DNA of 64,000 bases from Nocardia flavorosea (GCF_015477805.1 NZ_JADLQL010000001.1:310001-374000); one strand, 5' to 3'; counted from the stretch's first letter, positions 1-9,279 are shown. Translations and numbers: made by a program. The notes: generated from the letters alone by a model not told the origin.

Positions 1-44
1 TGCTCCGGGGGCGTCAGGTCCGCCCTCACCATGGTGTCGGTCAC
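1..44 (-). CDS. possible 5' end of a leftward gene cut by the window edge
   Basis: Reading leftward from a GTG at 44 gives an open frame beginning MTDTMVRADLTPPE that runs off the left edge; an ATG at 32 is an alternative start. No clear ribosome site is visible. The support is the open frame plus a perfect inverted repeat (55-77) immediately upstream, which is where an operator for a leftward gene would sit. Too little is visible to name a family. Confidence 0.35.
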   Translation of the reverse strand, partial: MTDTMVRADLTPPE

Positions 45-54
45 GGGGGGCGAT

Positions 55-77
55 GGTAACGTGACGCATTCGTTACC
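55..77. promoter_or_regulatory. inverted repeat GGTAACG-N9-CGTTACC, putative operator
   Basis: Two perfect 7-bp arms (55-61 and 71-77) flank a 9-bp spacer. The geometry suits a dimeric TetR- or GntR-class repressor. It lies just upstream of the possible leftward gene at the window edge. The 10-mer GGTAACGTGA that starts the left arm recurs at 349-358, upstream of the P450 gene, so one regulator may control both directions (inference). Confidence 0.45.
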
Positions 78-448
78 GGCGAAGTCGGGCAAAACATCAC
101 GGTGGTCCGGTTCGGTCCCGGCCGTGTGAGCAGGGGGGATTCCGGATCGACGGTGTCACGGGCGGAATGCTCGCCGTGAACTCGGGCTTGAAACGAAACT
201 ATTTCTGTCCGCCCTGTTTCTTCCGGAAACGGCCCCGCTGTGGTTCATGCCCCGGCGGTTGTTGCCGAGTTCGGCGTATCACGGGTCCGCGGCCACCGGC
301 CGGATCGAGGCGGCTATCGCGATCCGGCGGCATGGAGTCGCGAGAATGGGTAACGTGATAGTCGCATAATGGAAATTGGGTTCTTAGATGAGCGGCCCCG
401 ATCGGGGAGGCCGGTGCCGGGGGCCCGCAGTGATCGAAGGAGTGCGCC
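78..448. other. noncoding stretch upstream of the P450 gene
   Basis: No convincing gene. The open frames here lack ribosome sites and resemble no known protein. It contains the 10-mer GGTAACGTGA at 349-358, repeated from the inverted repeat at 55-77, and the ribosome site GAAGGAG (436-442) of the P450 gene. Confidence 0.5.
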
Positions 449-1660
449 GTGGCCCGCGCCGACCGCATATATTGGGACCCCTTCGACCGGGATATCGCCC
501 GCGACCCCTATCCGGTCTACCGCCGGTTACGCCGCGAAGCGCCGCTCTACTACAACGACGAGCACGATTTCTACGTCCTGAGCCGCTACGACGATATCGA
601 CCGCGCCCTGCTGGATTGGCAGACCTTCTCGTCGTCGCGCGGTCCCATCCTGGAGATCATCAAGGCGGGAGTCGAGATCCCGCCGGGCACCCTGCTGATG
701 GAGGACCCGCCGGCGCACGATATCTACCGTGCGCTGCTCGCCCGCGTGTTCACGCCGCGGCGAGTGCTCTCACTCGAACCGCAGATCCGAAAGCTGTGCA
801 CGCGCTCGCTGGACCGCCTTGCAGGTGCGGGCCGCTTCGATCTCATGACCGCATTCGCGAACGAGGTGCCGATGCGGGTGATCGGCATGCTGCTCGGTAT
901 CCCGGAATCCGACCAGCAGGGTGTGCGCGATCGGGCCGACGCGAATCTGCGCACCGAACCCGGGCAGCAGATGCAGGTCTCGGACCAGGCCATCCCGCAC
1001 GCCGACAGCTTCGCCGAATACATCGACTGGCGCGCCGAACATCCTTCCGACGACCTGATGACCGAGTTGCTGAACGCGCAATTCGAGGACACCGAGGGAG
1101 TGACACGCACCCTCACCCGGCAGGAGATCCTGACCTATATCTCGGTGGTCGCCGGCGCCGGCAACGAGACCACCGCCCGGTTGCTCGGCTGGCTGGGGAC
1201 ACTGCTGGCCCGCCACCCGCAACAGCGCGCCGAACTGGTGGCGGATCCGCGGCTGATTCCCAATGCGATCGAGGAGACCCTGCGGTTCGAGCCCACCGGT
1301 CACGCGATCGCCCGCTATGTCACCACCGATGTCGAACTGCACGGCACCACGGTGCCGGCCGGTAGCGCCATGATGCTGCTGGTCGCCTCCGCCAACCGCG
1401 ACCCCGACCGCTGGGACGATCCGGACACCTACGATATCCGCCGCCGGATCGCCAATCTGCGGACCTTCGGTTTCGGCACCCACTATTGCCTCGGCGCCTC
1501 ACTGGCCCGGCTCGAGGCACGGGTGGCGCTGGAGGAGTTCCTGAAACGGTTCCCGGTCTGGGAGGTCGACTGGGACGCGCTGGAACTCTCCTCCACGTCC
1601 ACGATGCGCGGCTGGGAAACCGTGCCGATCGCCGTCGGCCGGCCCGCAGTCCACGCCTGA
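449..1660 (+). CDS. cytochrome P450 monooxygenase
   Basis: A soluble bacterial class I P450 of 403 residues, the usual size. It would insert one oxygen atom into a lipophilic substrate using electrons from a ferredoxin and its reductase, neither of which is adjacent. The I-helix oxygen-activation motif AGAGNETT lies at about 235-242, the K-helix ExxR at E276-R279, and the heme-thiolate loop FGFGTHYCLG places the cysteine ligand at C347. The GTG start at 449 is chosen because GAAGGAG ends 6 bases upstream. An acyl-CoA ligase follows after 202 bases on the same strand, which hints at lipid or sterol-like substrates (inference). The CYP family cannot be assigned by eye. Confidence 0.95.
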   Translation: MARADRIYWDPFDRDIARDPYPVYRRLRREAPLYYNDEHDFYVLSRYDDIDRALLDWQTFSSSRGPILEIIKAGVEIPPGTLLMEDPPAHDIYRALLARVFTPRRVLSLEPQIRKLCTRSLDRLAGAGRFDLMTAFANEVPMRVIGMLLGIPESDQQGVRDRADANLRTEPGQQMQVSDQAIPHADSFAEYIDWRAEHPSDDLMTELLNAQFEDTEGVTRTLTRQEILTYISVVAGAGNETTARLLGWLGTLLARHPQQRAELVADPRLIPNAIEETLRFEPTGHAIARYVTTDVELHGTTVPAGSAMMLLVASANRDPDRWDDPDTYDIRRRIANLRTFGFGTHYCLGASLARLEARVALEEFLKRFPVWEVDWDALELSSTSTMRGWETVPIAVGRPAVHA

Positions 1661-1862
1661 CTGCGCCGAACCGCACATTGCGCAGACCGGAGGAGCGGCC
1701 TCTGCTGTACGGCCGGGGAAACGCATCGTCGGCGGGCTGTCGTCCGGGCAACCTGCTCCGGGCGATCCGCCGGAATGCGCCTCGAGAATGCCGAATACGC
1801 TACGAAGGCATGCAGTCCGGGCGTAGTCTTCGGATTCGATCGATCCGAGTCTGGAGTGCAAT

Positions 1863-3452
1863 ATGGCCGGTGCTGCGGAAATGATGTCCCGAGGAATGAG
1901 CGCAGGCGATCAGCTCGCCCGCCATGCACGCAAGATCCCGGAGACGCCGGCGTTGCGGTTCGGTGGAATTTCGCGTAACTACCGTCAATTGGACGAGCGG
2001 GTTTCCCGGTTGGCGAACGCATTACGGGAACGCGGTGTCGGTGCCGGTGACAGGGTGGCCGTGCTGGGCTTGAACTCGATGGAGATCATCGAGGCGTTTC
2101 TCGCGCCGATGCGGGTCGGCGCGATCTGTGTGCCGATCAATTTCCGGCTGACCGCCGCCGAGATGGCCTATCTGCTGGAGGATTCCGGTGCGGTGGCGGC
2201 CGTGGTGGATTCCCGGTTCGCCGGCGTTCTGGCCGATGCCCGCCGGAACGCTTCGGGGTTGGGGTCCATTCTGGTGATCGGTGCGGAACCCGGCGCGGCG
2301 AGGGAGCACGGCGACGACTACGAGGCCGCGCTGGCCGCGGCCGCCCCGGTGTGCGCGGCGGTCTCCGTGGACGAGAGTTCGGCGGCCTACATCATGTACA
2401 CCTCGGGCACCACGGGGCGGCCCAAAGGGGCGGTGCTGACCCACACAAACCTGCTGCTGCACGCTTTCAGCGTCAGCATGCACCAGGGCACATCCGGTGA
2501 TGTCGACCCGGTGGCACTCAACGGTGCACCGCTGTTCCATATCGCCGGGTTGTCCAGTTATCTGATGTGCCTGCTGCCCGGCGGCACGTTCGTGATCACG
2601 GCGTCCGGTGGATTCGATCCCGCCGCCTCGGTTGAACTTCTGGCGCGGGAACGGGTTTCCAGCTGTTTCTTCGTCCCGGCGCAATGGCAGGCGATCTGTG
2701 CGCTGCCCGATATCGGGAACTACGATCTGTCCGCGCTGCGGCAGATCTCCTGGGGCGCGGCGCCCGCTTCGACCACGCTGCTGCGCACCATGATCGAGAC
2801 GTTCCCGCAGGCGGCGGTGTCGACGGCGTTCGGGCAAACCGAATGCAGCCCGGTGACCTGCACCTTGCGCGGAGAAGACGCCATCCGCAAGATCGGCTCG
2901 GTCGGCACGCCGATCCTGAACGTCGAGATCCGCATCGTCGACGACGAGATGAACGATGTGCCGGCCGGTGAGGTAGGCGAAATCGTCTACCGGGGCCCGA
3001 CGGTCATGCGGGAGTACTGGAACAAGCCGGAGGAGACGGAACGGGCTTTCGCCGGCGGCTGGTTCCACTCCGGCGATCTGGTGCGCCAGGACGAAGACGG
3101 TTATCTCTACGTCGTCGACCGCAAGAAAGACATGATCATCTCCGGCGGGGAGAACATCTACTGCGCAGAAGTGGAGAACGTCCTGGCCGCGCATCCCGGG
3201 ATCGCCGATATCGCGGTCATCGGTGTGCCGCATGCCACCTGGGGCGAAGCGCCGCTCGCGGTCATCGTCGCGGCCGACCCCGCGGTGCCCCCGGCCGCCG
3301 CGGACGTCGAGGCATTCGCCCGCACCCGGCTGGCCGGATACAAATGCCCGAAGGAGATCGCGGTGGTCGCGGAACTACCACGTAATCCCAGCGGCAAGGT
3401 GCTCAAAACTGTGCTTCGGGAGAAATATTCGACCGGTGCGCACGGGACCTGA
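1863..3452 (+). CDS. fatty acyl-CoA / carboxylate-CoA ligase (AMP-forming, FadD-like)
   Basis: An ANL-superfamily adenylating enzyme of 529 residues that would activate a carboxylic acid to its acyl-adenylate and then its CoA thioester. The phosphate-binding motif YTSGTTGRPKG starts at Y179. The adenine-site region (AFGQTECSP), the hinge GWFHSGDLVRQDEDGYLYVVDRKKD and the C-terminal catalytic lysine K512 in PSGKVLK are all present, so it should be active. The ATG at 1863 has GGAG 6 bases upstream; internal ATGs follow at residues 7-8. It probably works with the preceding P450, for example activating an oxidised lipid side chain (inference). Substrate cannot be told from sequence alone. Confidence 0.93.
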   Translation: MAGAAEMMSRGMSAGDQLARHARKIPETPALRFGGISRNYRQLDERVSRLANALRERGVGAGDRVAVLGLNSMEIIEAFLAPMRVGAICVPINFRLTAAEMAYLLEDSGAVAAVVDSRFAGVLADARRNASGLGSILVIGAEPGAAREHGDDYEAALAAAAPVCAAVSVDESSAAYIMYTSGTTGRPKGAVLTHTNLLLHAFSVSMHQGTSGDVDPVALNGAPLFHIAGLSSYLMCLLPGGTFVITASGGFDPAASVELLARERVSSCFFVPAQWQAICALPDIGNYDLSALRQISWGAAPASTTLLRTMIETFPQAAVSTAFGQTECSPVTCTLRGEDAIRKIGSVGTPILNVEIRIVDDEMNDVPAGEVGEIVYRGPTVMREYWNKPEETERAFAGGWFHSGDLVRQDEDGYLYVVDRKKDMIISGGENIYCAEVENVLAAHPGIADIAVIGVPHATWGEAPLAVIVAADPAVPPAAADVEAFARTRLAGYKCPKEIAVVAELPRNPSGKVLKTVLREKYSTGAHGT

Positions 3453-3839
3453 GCTGTGCCGGCCGAATACTGCTTTGAGCACAGTACGACCCCCGCACCC
3501 GGATGCCGGCGCGCAGAACAGCACCGCACGGCAGTCCACGGAAGGCCGGTACAACTCGCCGCCGGGGCGATCGGGCCGTGCCTCCGGACGGCGACCGGGT
3601 CGGGCCCTGCGCGGACAGCGAATCACCATGACGACAGCGCTGCGCGGGTAGCGCGTGCCGACGCGTTGCCGCGCCCGCATCCCCCGGGTGAACCAGTTGC
3701 CGTGGTGGTTCGGCAGCCGGCCGACCGCGCGCCGAACCCGGCCCGGCACCCGGATTTCGGATACTGTTGGCGACTCGCGCGTCTGTGAGTTCGCGCGGAC
3801 CGGTGCCGGGCCGGCCCGCCGTCGACGAGGGGAATCCCC
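3453..3839. other. intergenic region upstream of the osmoprotectant transporter operon
   Basis: 387 bases without a supportable gene. A -10-like GGATACTG at about 3759-3766 is the only promoter candidate I can point to for the transporter operon. No riboswitch-like structure was recognised. Confidence 0.4.
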
Positions 3840-4484
3840 GTGAATCTGTGGAGTTATATCCAGGGGCGAGGTGAGACGCTGGCGTTCCTTACTTATCAGC
3901 ATGCGTCACTGGCCTTCCAGACCGTGCTGGCCGGCAGTATCGTCGCGGTCCTCATCGCGGTCGCGGTCTACCGGCTGCCGCTGCTGTCGGCGCTGTCGCT
4001 GACCTCGAGCCGGGTCGCGCTGACCATTCCCTCACTGGCGCTGCTGGCGCTGCTGCTGGTGCCGTTCGGGCTCGGTGTGGTCCCTTCCTTCCTGATGCTG
4101 GCCTTCTTCGCAGCGCTGCCGGTGATCGGCAATGCGATCGTGGGATTGCGTTCGGTTCCGCCCTCGGTGGTCGAATCGGCCCGGGGGATCGGGTTTTCCC
4201 GATGGCGGATCCTGCTGACCGTCGAACTGCCTATCGCCTGGCCGGTGATCCTCACCGGTATCCGGGTGTCCACGCAGATGATCGTCGGCGTCGCCGCCAT
4301 CGTCGCCTATGTGCTCGGCCCGGGCCTGGGCTCGCTGATCTTCAACGGCCTCTCCCGGCTCGGTGGTGCGAACGCGCTGGAGATGGCGTTGACCGGCACG
4401 ATTCTCATCGTCGCCGTCGCCCTGGTCTTCGACGCGCTGCTCGTCGCGCTCGGACGTTTCACTATCGCAAAGGGATTGTCATGA
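3840..4484 (+). CDS. osmoprotectant (glycine betaine/choline) ABC transporter permease, ProW/OpuCB-like
   Basis: An integral membrane permease of 214 residues with five to six hydrophobic segments. The cytoplasmic coupling loop of the BPD_transp_1 fold is clear around residues 105-140 (SVVESARGIGFSRWRILLTVELP), matching OpuB/OpuC/ProW permeases. The GTG start at 3840 follows GAGGGGA. It is the first gene of a four-gene operon: permease, ATPase, second permease, binding lipoprotein, as in mycobacterial proXVWZ but in a different order. Its role is passage of compatible solutes across the membrane under hyperosmotic stress. Confidence 0.93.
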   Translation: MNLWSYIQGRGETLAFLTYQHASLAFQTVLAGSIVAVLIAVAVYRLPLLSALSLTSSRVALTIPSLALLALLLVPFGLGVVPSFLMLAFFAALPVIGNAIVGLRSVPPSVVESARGIGFSRWRILLTVELPIAWPVILTGIRVSTQMIVGVAAIVAYVLGPGLGSLIFNGLSRLGGANALEMALTGTILIVAVALVFDALLVALGRFTIAKGLS

Positions 4485-4548
4485 TGCGATACCGCCGCCT
4501 CCGCTGCGGCCTCCGCGGACCGCACGACCCCGCTTCGAAGGAGGCACC

Positions 4549-6021
4549 GTGACCGAGGCTGTCACCGGCCGGCCCGGGCCGGCGATATCGGAGCGGGCGG
4601 TGACCGGTGCGTCCATCACCCTGGATTCGGTCGTCAAACGCTACCGGGGCCAGGACACTCCCGCGGTGGCCTGCCTGGACCTGCATATCGCCGCGGGCGA
4701 GATCGTCGCGTTCGTCGGGCCGTCGGGCTGCGGTAAGACGACCACGCTGAAAATGATCAACCGGCTGATCGAGCCGACCGAGGGCCGGATCCTCATCGGC
4801 GACCGCGATGTGACCCGGGAGGACCCGGACAAACTGCGGCAGTCCATCGGCTACGTCATCCAGTCCGGCGGGCTGTTCCCGCACTGGACGGTCGCCAAGA
4901 ACATCGGCGCGATACCCCGGGTGCTGGGCTGGGACAAGAAGCGGATCGCCGAACGCACCGAATACCTGCTCGACCTGGTCGGTCTCGACCCTGTCGAATT
5001 CGCCGGCCGCCTCCCCAAAGATATGTCCGGCGGCCAGCAACAACGGGTCGGGGTGGCGCGCGCGCTGGCGGCCGACCCGCCGGTGCTGCTGATGGACGAA
5101 CCGTTCGGCGCGGTCGACCCGATCACCCGGGCCCGCCTGCAGGACAGCCTGCTGGCCATCCAGCAGGAACTCGGCAAAACCATCGTGGTCGTCACCCACG
5201 ATTTCGAAGAGGCCACCAAACTCGGCGACCGGGTGCTCATCCTGTCCGAGGGCGGGCATATCGAGCAGTACGCGACGCCGGAGGAAATCCTCACCGATCC
5301 CGCGACTCCGTTCGTGGAGGAATTCGTCGGCTCCGGCGCGAAACTCGCCTACCTGACCGTCTCCCGGGTTCGCGATGTCGAAATCCGTGAGGTGATCACC
5401 GCCCGCATCGGGGAGCCGGCGCCCGCCGTGATCGAACGCGCGAAAGCCGCCGGGCACACCTGGGTGGTCGTGGTCGACAGTGCCGGCCGGCCGCGATCCT
5501 GGCCGACCCTCACGGAGATGGCGACCAAACCCGAGATCTCCGATTTCCTGGACCGGCGGCTGCCGGTGGTGGCCCGGTCCTCGACCTTGAACGATGCGCT
5601 GGACGCCATGCTCGCGACCAGTCAGGGCGCCGCACTGGTCACCGACGGCCGCGGAGCGGTGGTCGGCTCGCTGAGCATCGCTTCGGTGACCGAGTTGATC
5701 CGGGACAAACTCGCCGAAGTGCGCGAGGAGGAAACCGAGGTCTCCTACACAACCTATGTCGACGGAACCGATCCGGCGCCGACACCCGTGGTCGCGGCCG
5801 ATGACGAACTCTCGGGGGCCGATGGCCAACCCGCCGGCCCCGGAACCGTCACGCAACCATCGGCGACCGGTACTGCGGCCCCCGGGGCAACCGGCACCGC
5901 GCCGCCCGGCTCGGCCGGCGATGCGGGGAATAAAGCGGTCGGCTCCGGGCCCGCCGCCCGCGACGGCGGCGAGCATCCGGAGCCCGGCGATGCCGACAGC
6001 GATCCGGCCGGTCCGTCATGA
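4549..6021 (+). CDS. proV: osmoprotectant ABC transporter ATP-binding protein (ProV/OpuCA) with CBS region and disordered tail
   Basis: The energising ATPase of the compatible-solute importer. Walker A GPSGCGKTT is at 57-65, the signature MSGGQQQRVGVARAL near 159-173, Walker B VLLMDEP near 178-184 and the switch histidine in VVVTHD just after. Residues of about 275-385 form the CBS-domain region that in OpuA-type ATPases senses ionic strength. The last hundred residues are an unusually long Pro/Ala/Gly/Thr-rich tail, probably disordered and not conserved. The GTG at 4549 follows GAAGGAGGC. The stop overlaps the next start (ATGA), so translation is probably coupled to the second permease. Confidence 0.95.
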   Translation: MTEAVTGRPGPAISERAVTGASITLDSVVKRYRGQDTPAVACLDLHIAAGEIVAFVGPSGCGKTTTLKMINRLIEPTEGRILIGDRDVTREDPDKLRQSIGYVIQSGGLFPHWTVAKNIGAIPRVLGWDKKRIAERTEYLLDLVGLDPVEFAGRLPKDMSGGQQQRVGVARALAADPPVLLMDEPFGAVDPITRARLQDSLLAIQQELGKTIVVVTHDFEEATKLGDRVLILSEGGHIEQYATPEEILTDPATPFVEEFVGSGAKLAYLTVSRVRDVEIREVITARIGEPAPAVIERAKAAGHTWVVVVDSAGRPRSWPTLTEMATKPEISDFLDRRLPVVARSSTLNDALDAMLATSQGAALVTDGRGAVVGSLSIASVTELIRDKLAEVREEETEVSYTTYVDGTDPAPTPVVAADDELSGADGQPAGPGTVTQPSATGTAAPGATGTAPPGSAGDAGNKAVGSGPAARDGGEHPEPGDADSDPAGPS

Positions 6022-6755
6022 ACCGGCTGCGCCGGCTTCCGCTCGACGCCTGGTTCGAACCGCTCATCATCGTGGTCGTCGGCGCCGGCTACATCCTGTG
6101 GTATCGGTCGACGACCTTCACACCGACCGAGCAGGCATCGCTGAGCTGGGCGAATCTGCAGACCACAATCCTCGAGCACATAAAATTGACCGTGGTGGCG
6201 ACGGTGATCGTGGTCTCGGTGGCGATCCCGCTGGGTATCGCGCTCACCCGGCCTGCGCTGAAACGGTTCGAACCCCTCGCCGTCAATATCGCCAATATCG
6301 GCCAGGCCGCGCCCGCGGTCGGCCTGCTGGTGCTGTTCACCTTCTGGCTGGGCACCGGATTCCGGACGGCGATCGTGGGCCTGGTCGTGTACGCGGTGCT
6401 GCCGATTCTGCAGAACACGATCGTGGGCCTGCGGCAGGTGGATCAGCGCACGATCGAGGCATCGCGCGGGATCGGTTTCTCGGGCGCCCGCACCCTGCTG
6501 CAGGTGGAACTACCGCTGGCGGTGCCGGTGATCCTCAACGGGGTGCGCACCGCACTGGTGATCCTGGTGGGCACCGCGACCCTGAGCACCTTCATCGGCG
6601 CCACCAGTCTCGGCACGCTGATCACCACCGGCGTCACCCTGTTCCTGCCGAAACTGCTCGTCTCCGGCGCGATCCTGGTCGCGCTGCTGGCATTGATCAT
6701 CGATTGGCTGGGCCGGCTCGTGGAACTGGCCGCCACTGCGCGAGGTATCTCATGA
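6018..6755 (+). CDS. osmoprotectant ABC transporter permease, ProZ/OpuCD-like
   Basis: The second permease of the importer, 245 residues, larger than the first because of an N-terminal extension before the first membrane segment. The coupling-loop sequence TIEASRGIGFSGARTLLQVELP near 150-172 parallels that of the first permease, so the two probably form the heterodimeric channel. The ATG overlaps the ATPase stop (ATGA), and its own stop overlaps the next start in the same way. Confidence 0.93.
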   Translation: MNRLRRLPLDAWFEPLIIVVVGAGYILWYRSTTFTPTEQASLSWANLQTTILEHIKLTVVATVIVVSVAIPLGIALTRPALKRFEPLAVNIANIGQAAPAVGLLVLFTFWLGTGFRTAIVGLVVYAVLPILQNTIVGLRQVDQRTIEASRGIGFSGARTLLQVELPLAVPVILNGVRTALVILVGTATLSTFIGATSLGTLITTGVTLFLPKLLVSGAILVALLALIIDWLGRLVELAATARGIS

Positions 6756-7729
6756 CCGCGCCACGCGCCCGGCTGCTCGCCCTGGCCGCCGCGCTGGCGC
6801 TGCTGCTCGCCGGGTGCGGTCTGGTGAGCTCGTCGGGCACCTTCCACGATGCGACCCTGCCCGGCGGCGCCCGACCGCTGGACGGTGCGCGGCTCACCGT
6901 CACCTCCAAGAGCTTCACCGAAGGGGTGCTGCTGGGCAAGATCACCGCCACCTATCTGGCCGCGGCGGGTGCCGAGGTCACCGATCTCACCGGTGCCCCG
7001 GGATCGGCGTCGTCGCGGCAGGCCCAGCTGAACGGTGACGCCGATGTGCTCTGGGAGTACACCGGCACCGGCTGGGTGAACTACCACAATCAGACCGAGA
7101 TCATCCCCGATCCCCAGGAACTGTGGCAGGCCGTCCACGATATCGAGAAAAGCGAGTACGACCTGGAATGGTTGCCGCCGGCCAACTTCGACAACACTTA
7201 CGCGTTCGCCGCGTCGGCGCCGACAGCCGAACGGCTGGGCGTGCGCTCACTGTCCGATGTGGCCGCGCTTCCGGTCGCCGACCGCACCTTCTGCGTCGAC
7301 GACGAATTCTTCAGCCGCTCCGACGGTTTCCTGCCGATGCTGGAGAAATACGGGATCCCCTACAACGACCCGAACGGAGTACCCGCCGCCAATGTCACCC
7401 GGATGGACGCGGGTGTCGTCTATACGGCGACGGCTCAGGGTGCCCCCTGTAACTTCGGGATGGTCTACACCACCGACGGCCGGGTGAAGAACCTGAACCT
7501 GGTTGTCCTCGAAGACGACCGGAAGTTCTTTCTGCCCTACAGCGGGACCGCGGTGGTGCGCAGCGAGATCATCGAACGGTATCCACCGCTGCGTGAACTG
7601 CTGGGCACGATCTCCGAACGCCTCACCGACGATCTCATGCAGGACCTCAACGGCCGCGTCGATATCGACGGGGAGGACCCGGCCGACGTCGCCTACGACT
7701 GGCTGAAGAGCGAGGGCCTGGTCGAATAG
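6752..7729 (+). CDS. proX: osmoprotectant-binding lipoprotein (ProX/OpuCC-like)
   Basis: The extracytoplasmic solute receptor of the importer. The N-terminus is a lipoprotein signal with lipobox LLAGC (cysteine near residue 23), so it is tethered to the membrane. The mature part carries the OpuAC-type fold signature LTVTSKSFTEGVLLGKI, typical of quaternary-amine binding proteins. The ATG at 6752 overlaps the preceding stop (ATGA); a much longer frame open upstream is antisense-like noise, since the signal peptide begins exactly here. A perfect 17-bp hairpin ends the operon just downstream. Confidence 0.95.
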   Translation: MTAPRARLLALAAALALLLAGCGLVSSSGTFHDATLPGGARPLDGARLTVTSKSFTEGVLLGKITATYLAAAGAEVTDLTGAPGSASSRQAQLNGDADVLWEYTGTGWVNYHNQTEIIPDPQELWQAVHDIEKSEYDLEWLPPANFDNTYAFAASAPTAERLGVRSLSDVAALPVADRTFCVDDEFFSRSDGFLPMLEKYGIPYNDPNGVPAANVTRMDAGVVYTATAQGAPCNFGMVYTTDGRVKNLNLVVLEDDRKFFLPYSGTAVVRSEIIERYPPLRELLGTISERLTDDLMQDLNGRVDIDGEDPADVAYDWLKSEGLVE

Positions 7730-7766
7730 CCGGCCGGTGACCCGGTTCAGTCGCGGTGGTACGCCC

Positions 7767-7803
7767 GGGTCCTTCACCCCGCGATCCGCGGGGTGAAGGA
7801 CCC
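7767..7803. terminator. strong bidirectional hairpin terminator overlapping a coding end
   Basis: A perfect 17-bp stem (7767-7783 with 7787-7803) around a 3-base loop, between convergent genes. The leftward gene's stop (7774-7776) and its last nine codons lie inside the hairpin. No T-run follows, as is common in actinobacteria. Confidence 0.85.
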
Positions 7804-9279
7804 GTGTAGTCCCATCGGCAGATGATGACGTAACCCGCCCACATAGACCGGGCCTCGATCGGGATACCGTGCATCCAGCACCAACAACCGGGACCGATGT
7901 TCGTCGCGCAGGTACTCGACGGTGAGCAGCCAGCCGTCTCCTTCCGGAGCGCCGGGCGACCGCGGCGCGAACACCGCTTCGCAGACGGAACCGTAGTTCG
8001 GTACTTCGTAGGTCGATTCGGCACCGCGCTCGTGGTCGAGGACAGTGATCCCGCTCGGGACCGCCTCGTGGCCGGCGTCCTGCCCGCTGCCGCCGGTGAT
8101 CGTGCGATGGTGGGCCACATCGACGGAATAGGAGTAGCGGTGCCGGTGGCCGGTCATCCGCGCGTCGATCTGCGGGAACTCTGAGATCCGGTCGGTGAGA
8201 TCCTCCCGGGTGACACGGCCCGTCCGGGTGACCCGCAGTCTGGTGAGCGGGCCGCCGAACGCGGGTTGTCCGGGTGCGGTGCGGAACTTGTCCTGGAAAT
8301 GATCCCAGAGGATATCGAAATCCGCTGTATAGCGGACCAGTTCGATCACTGTGTCGGTACCGTCGTCGTAGCAGTTGGTGAAATGGAAATGCAGTAGCGC
8401 GTCGGTGTGCAGATGTGTCGGACGGCCCCCGTCGCGCGGGACGAGCACGATCTCGGTGCCGATCTCGGGGCGGAACCCGAGCGCGCTGCCGAGTGGTCGC
8501 AGGCCCAGGAAAACGGGCAGCATACCGACGGCCGAGACGGTCATCGGCGGTACGACGAATACCAGGTACCGGCCGGTGAGCCCTACGTCGTGGTTGAGCC
8601 GCGGTACCGGGGTGCGCCAGCGGGCGAGGGTGTGCAGGGCGCCGCCGGGATCGACACGGTAGGCGGCTATACCGGGAAACGGCAGGAATGTGGTGCCGAA
8701 ATTGAACAGTTCACCGGTGCGTGCGTCGATCTTCGGATGGGCGGAAAAGGATCCGAATCCCCGCAAGCGGCGGGCGAAATCGTGAATACCCTTGGTTTCC
8801 AGTGTGTCCGGGTCGATGGCGTGGGGTTTCCCGCCTTCCCACAGTGCCAGGAGCTCACCGGCATGCCAGACGACGTTCGTATTCGCCTGGTTCGACAGCG
8901 GCCAGCGGAAGGCGTTCGCGCGGAAGCCGCCGTCCCCGCGCAGGGTCCCCGTGCCGCGGCCGGCCGGGCCACCGGTGAGCTGACCGCGTAGGTAATGGGT
9001 GGTGCGGACATAGCGGTTGCGGAACCGGACGCGCTGCCCGTCGAAGACGAATACCGACAGCATGCCGTCGCCGTCGAAGATATGCCCGACCGGCGAGCCG
9101 CCCGATTCCCAGCGGCCCATCCCGTTGCGGTAGAGCGTTCCACGCAGCTCCGGCGGTAGGACGCCCGATTCGTCGGTGAGCACGTAGTCGTATTCGGTCT
9201 CGAGAGTTTCGAATTCGCGCAGCGGCATACCGGGGACCATCGGTGTCCCGGCGGCGGTGACAGGGGTCTTCGGAGCCAT
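7774..9279 (-). CDS. carotenoid cleavage / lignostilbene-type dioxygenase
   Basis: A non-heme iron oxygenase of 501 residues with the seven-blade propeller family signature. Candidates for the four iron-binding histidines are in FSAHPKID, LNHDVGLTG, HFHFTNCYDDG and near the C-terminus in GLHGSFTPR. It would cleave a double bond in a carotenoid, apocarotenoid or stilbene. The ATG at 9279 is chosen over a longer open frame because GGGAGG precedes it and homology (LETEYDY, LRGTLYRNG) starts soon after. It diverges from a TetR gene with a palindrome between them, which suggests substrate-inducible expression. Its final codons lie inside the terminator hairpin. Confidence 0.92.
   Translation of the reverse strand: MAPKTPVTAAGTPMVPGMPLREFETLETEYDYVLTDESGVLPPELRGTLYRNGMGRWESGGSPVGHIFDGDGMLSVFVFDGQRVRFRNRYVRTTHYLRGQLTGGPAGRGTGTLRGDGGFRANAFRWPLSNQANTNVVWHAGELLALWEGGKPHAIDPDTLETKGIHDFARRLRGFGSFSAHPKIDARTGELFNFGTTFLPFPGIAAYRVDPGGALHTLARWRTPVPRLNHDVGLTGRYLVFVVPPMTVSAVGMLPVFLGLRPLGSALGFRPEIGTEIVLVPRDGGRPTHLHTDALLHFHFTNCYDDGTDTVIELVRYTADFDILWDHFQDKFRTAPGQPAFGGPLTRLRVTRTGRVTREDLTDRISEFPQIDARMTGHRHRYSYSVDVAHHRTITGGSGQDAGHEAVPSGITVLDHERGAESTYEVPNYGSVCEAVFAPRSPGAPEGDGWLLTVEYLRDEHRSRLLVLDARYPDRGPVYVGGLRHHLPMGLHGSFTPRIAG

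Noticed and set aside
388-1365. Long alternative frame over the P450 gene
   Set aside because: Arg/Pro-rich translation typical of a shifted frame in high-GC DNA; the P450 frame has all motifs.
4462-5976. 504-codon minus-strand frame over the transporter ATPase
   Set aside because: Antisense shadow rich in Gly/Arg/Asp/His with no motifs; the plus strand has a complete ABC ATPase.
5756-6751. N-terminal extension of the binding lipoprotein frame
   Set aside because: The true protein starts at the signal peptide at 6752; the upstream part overlaps two genes in another frame.
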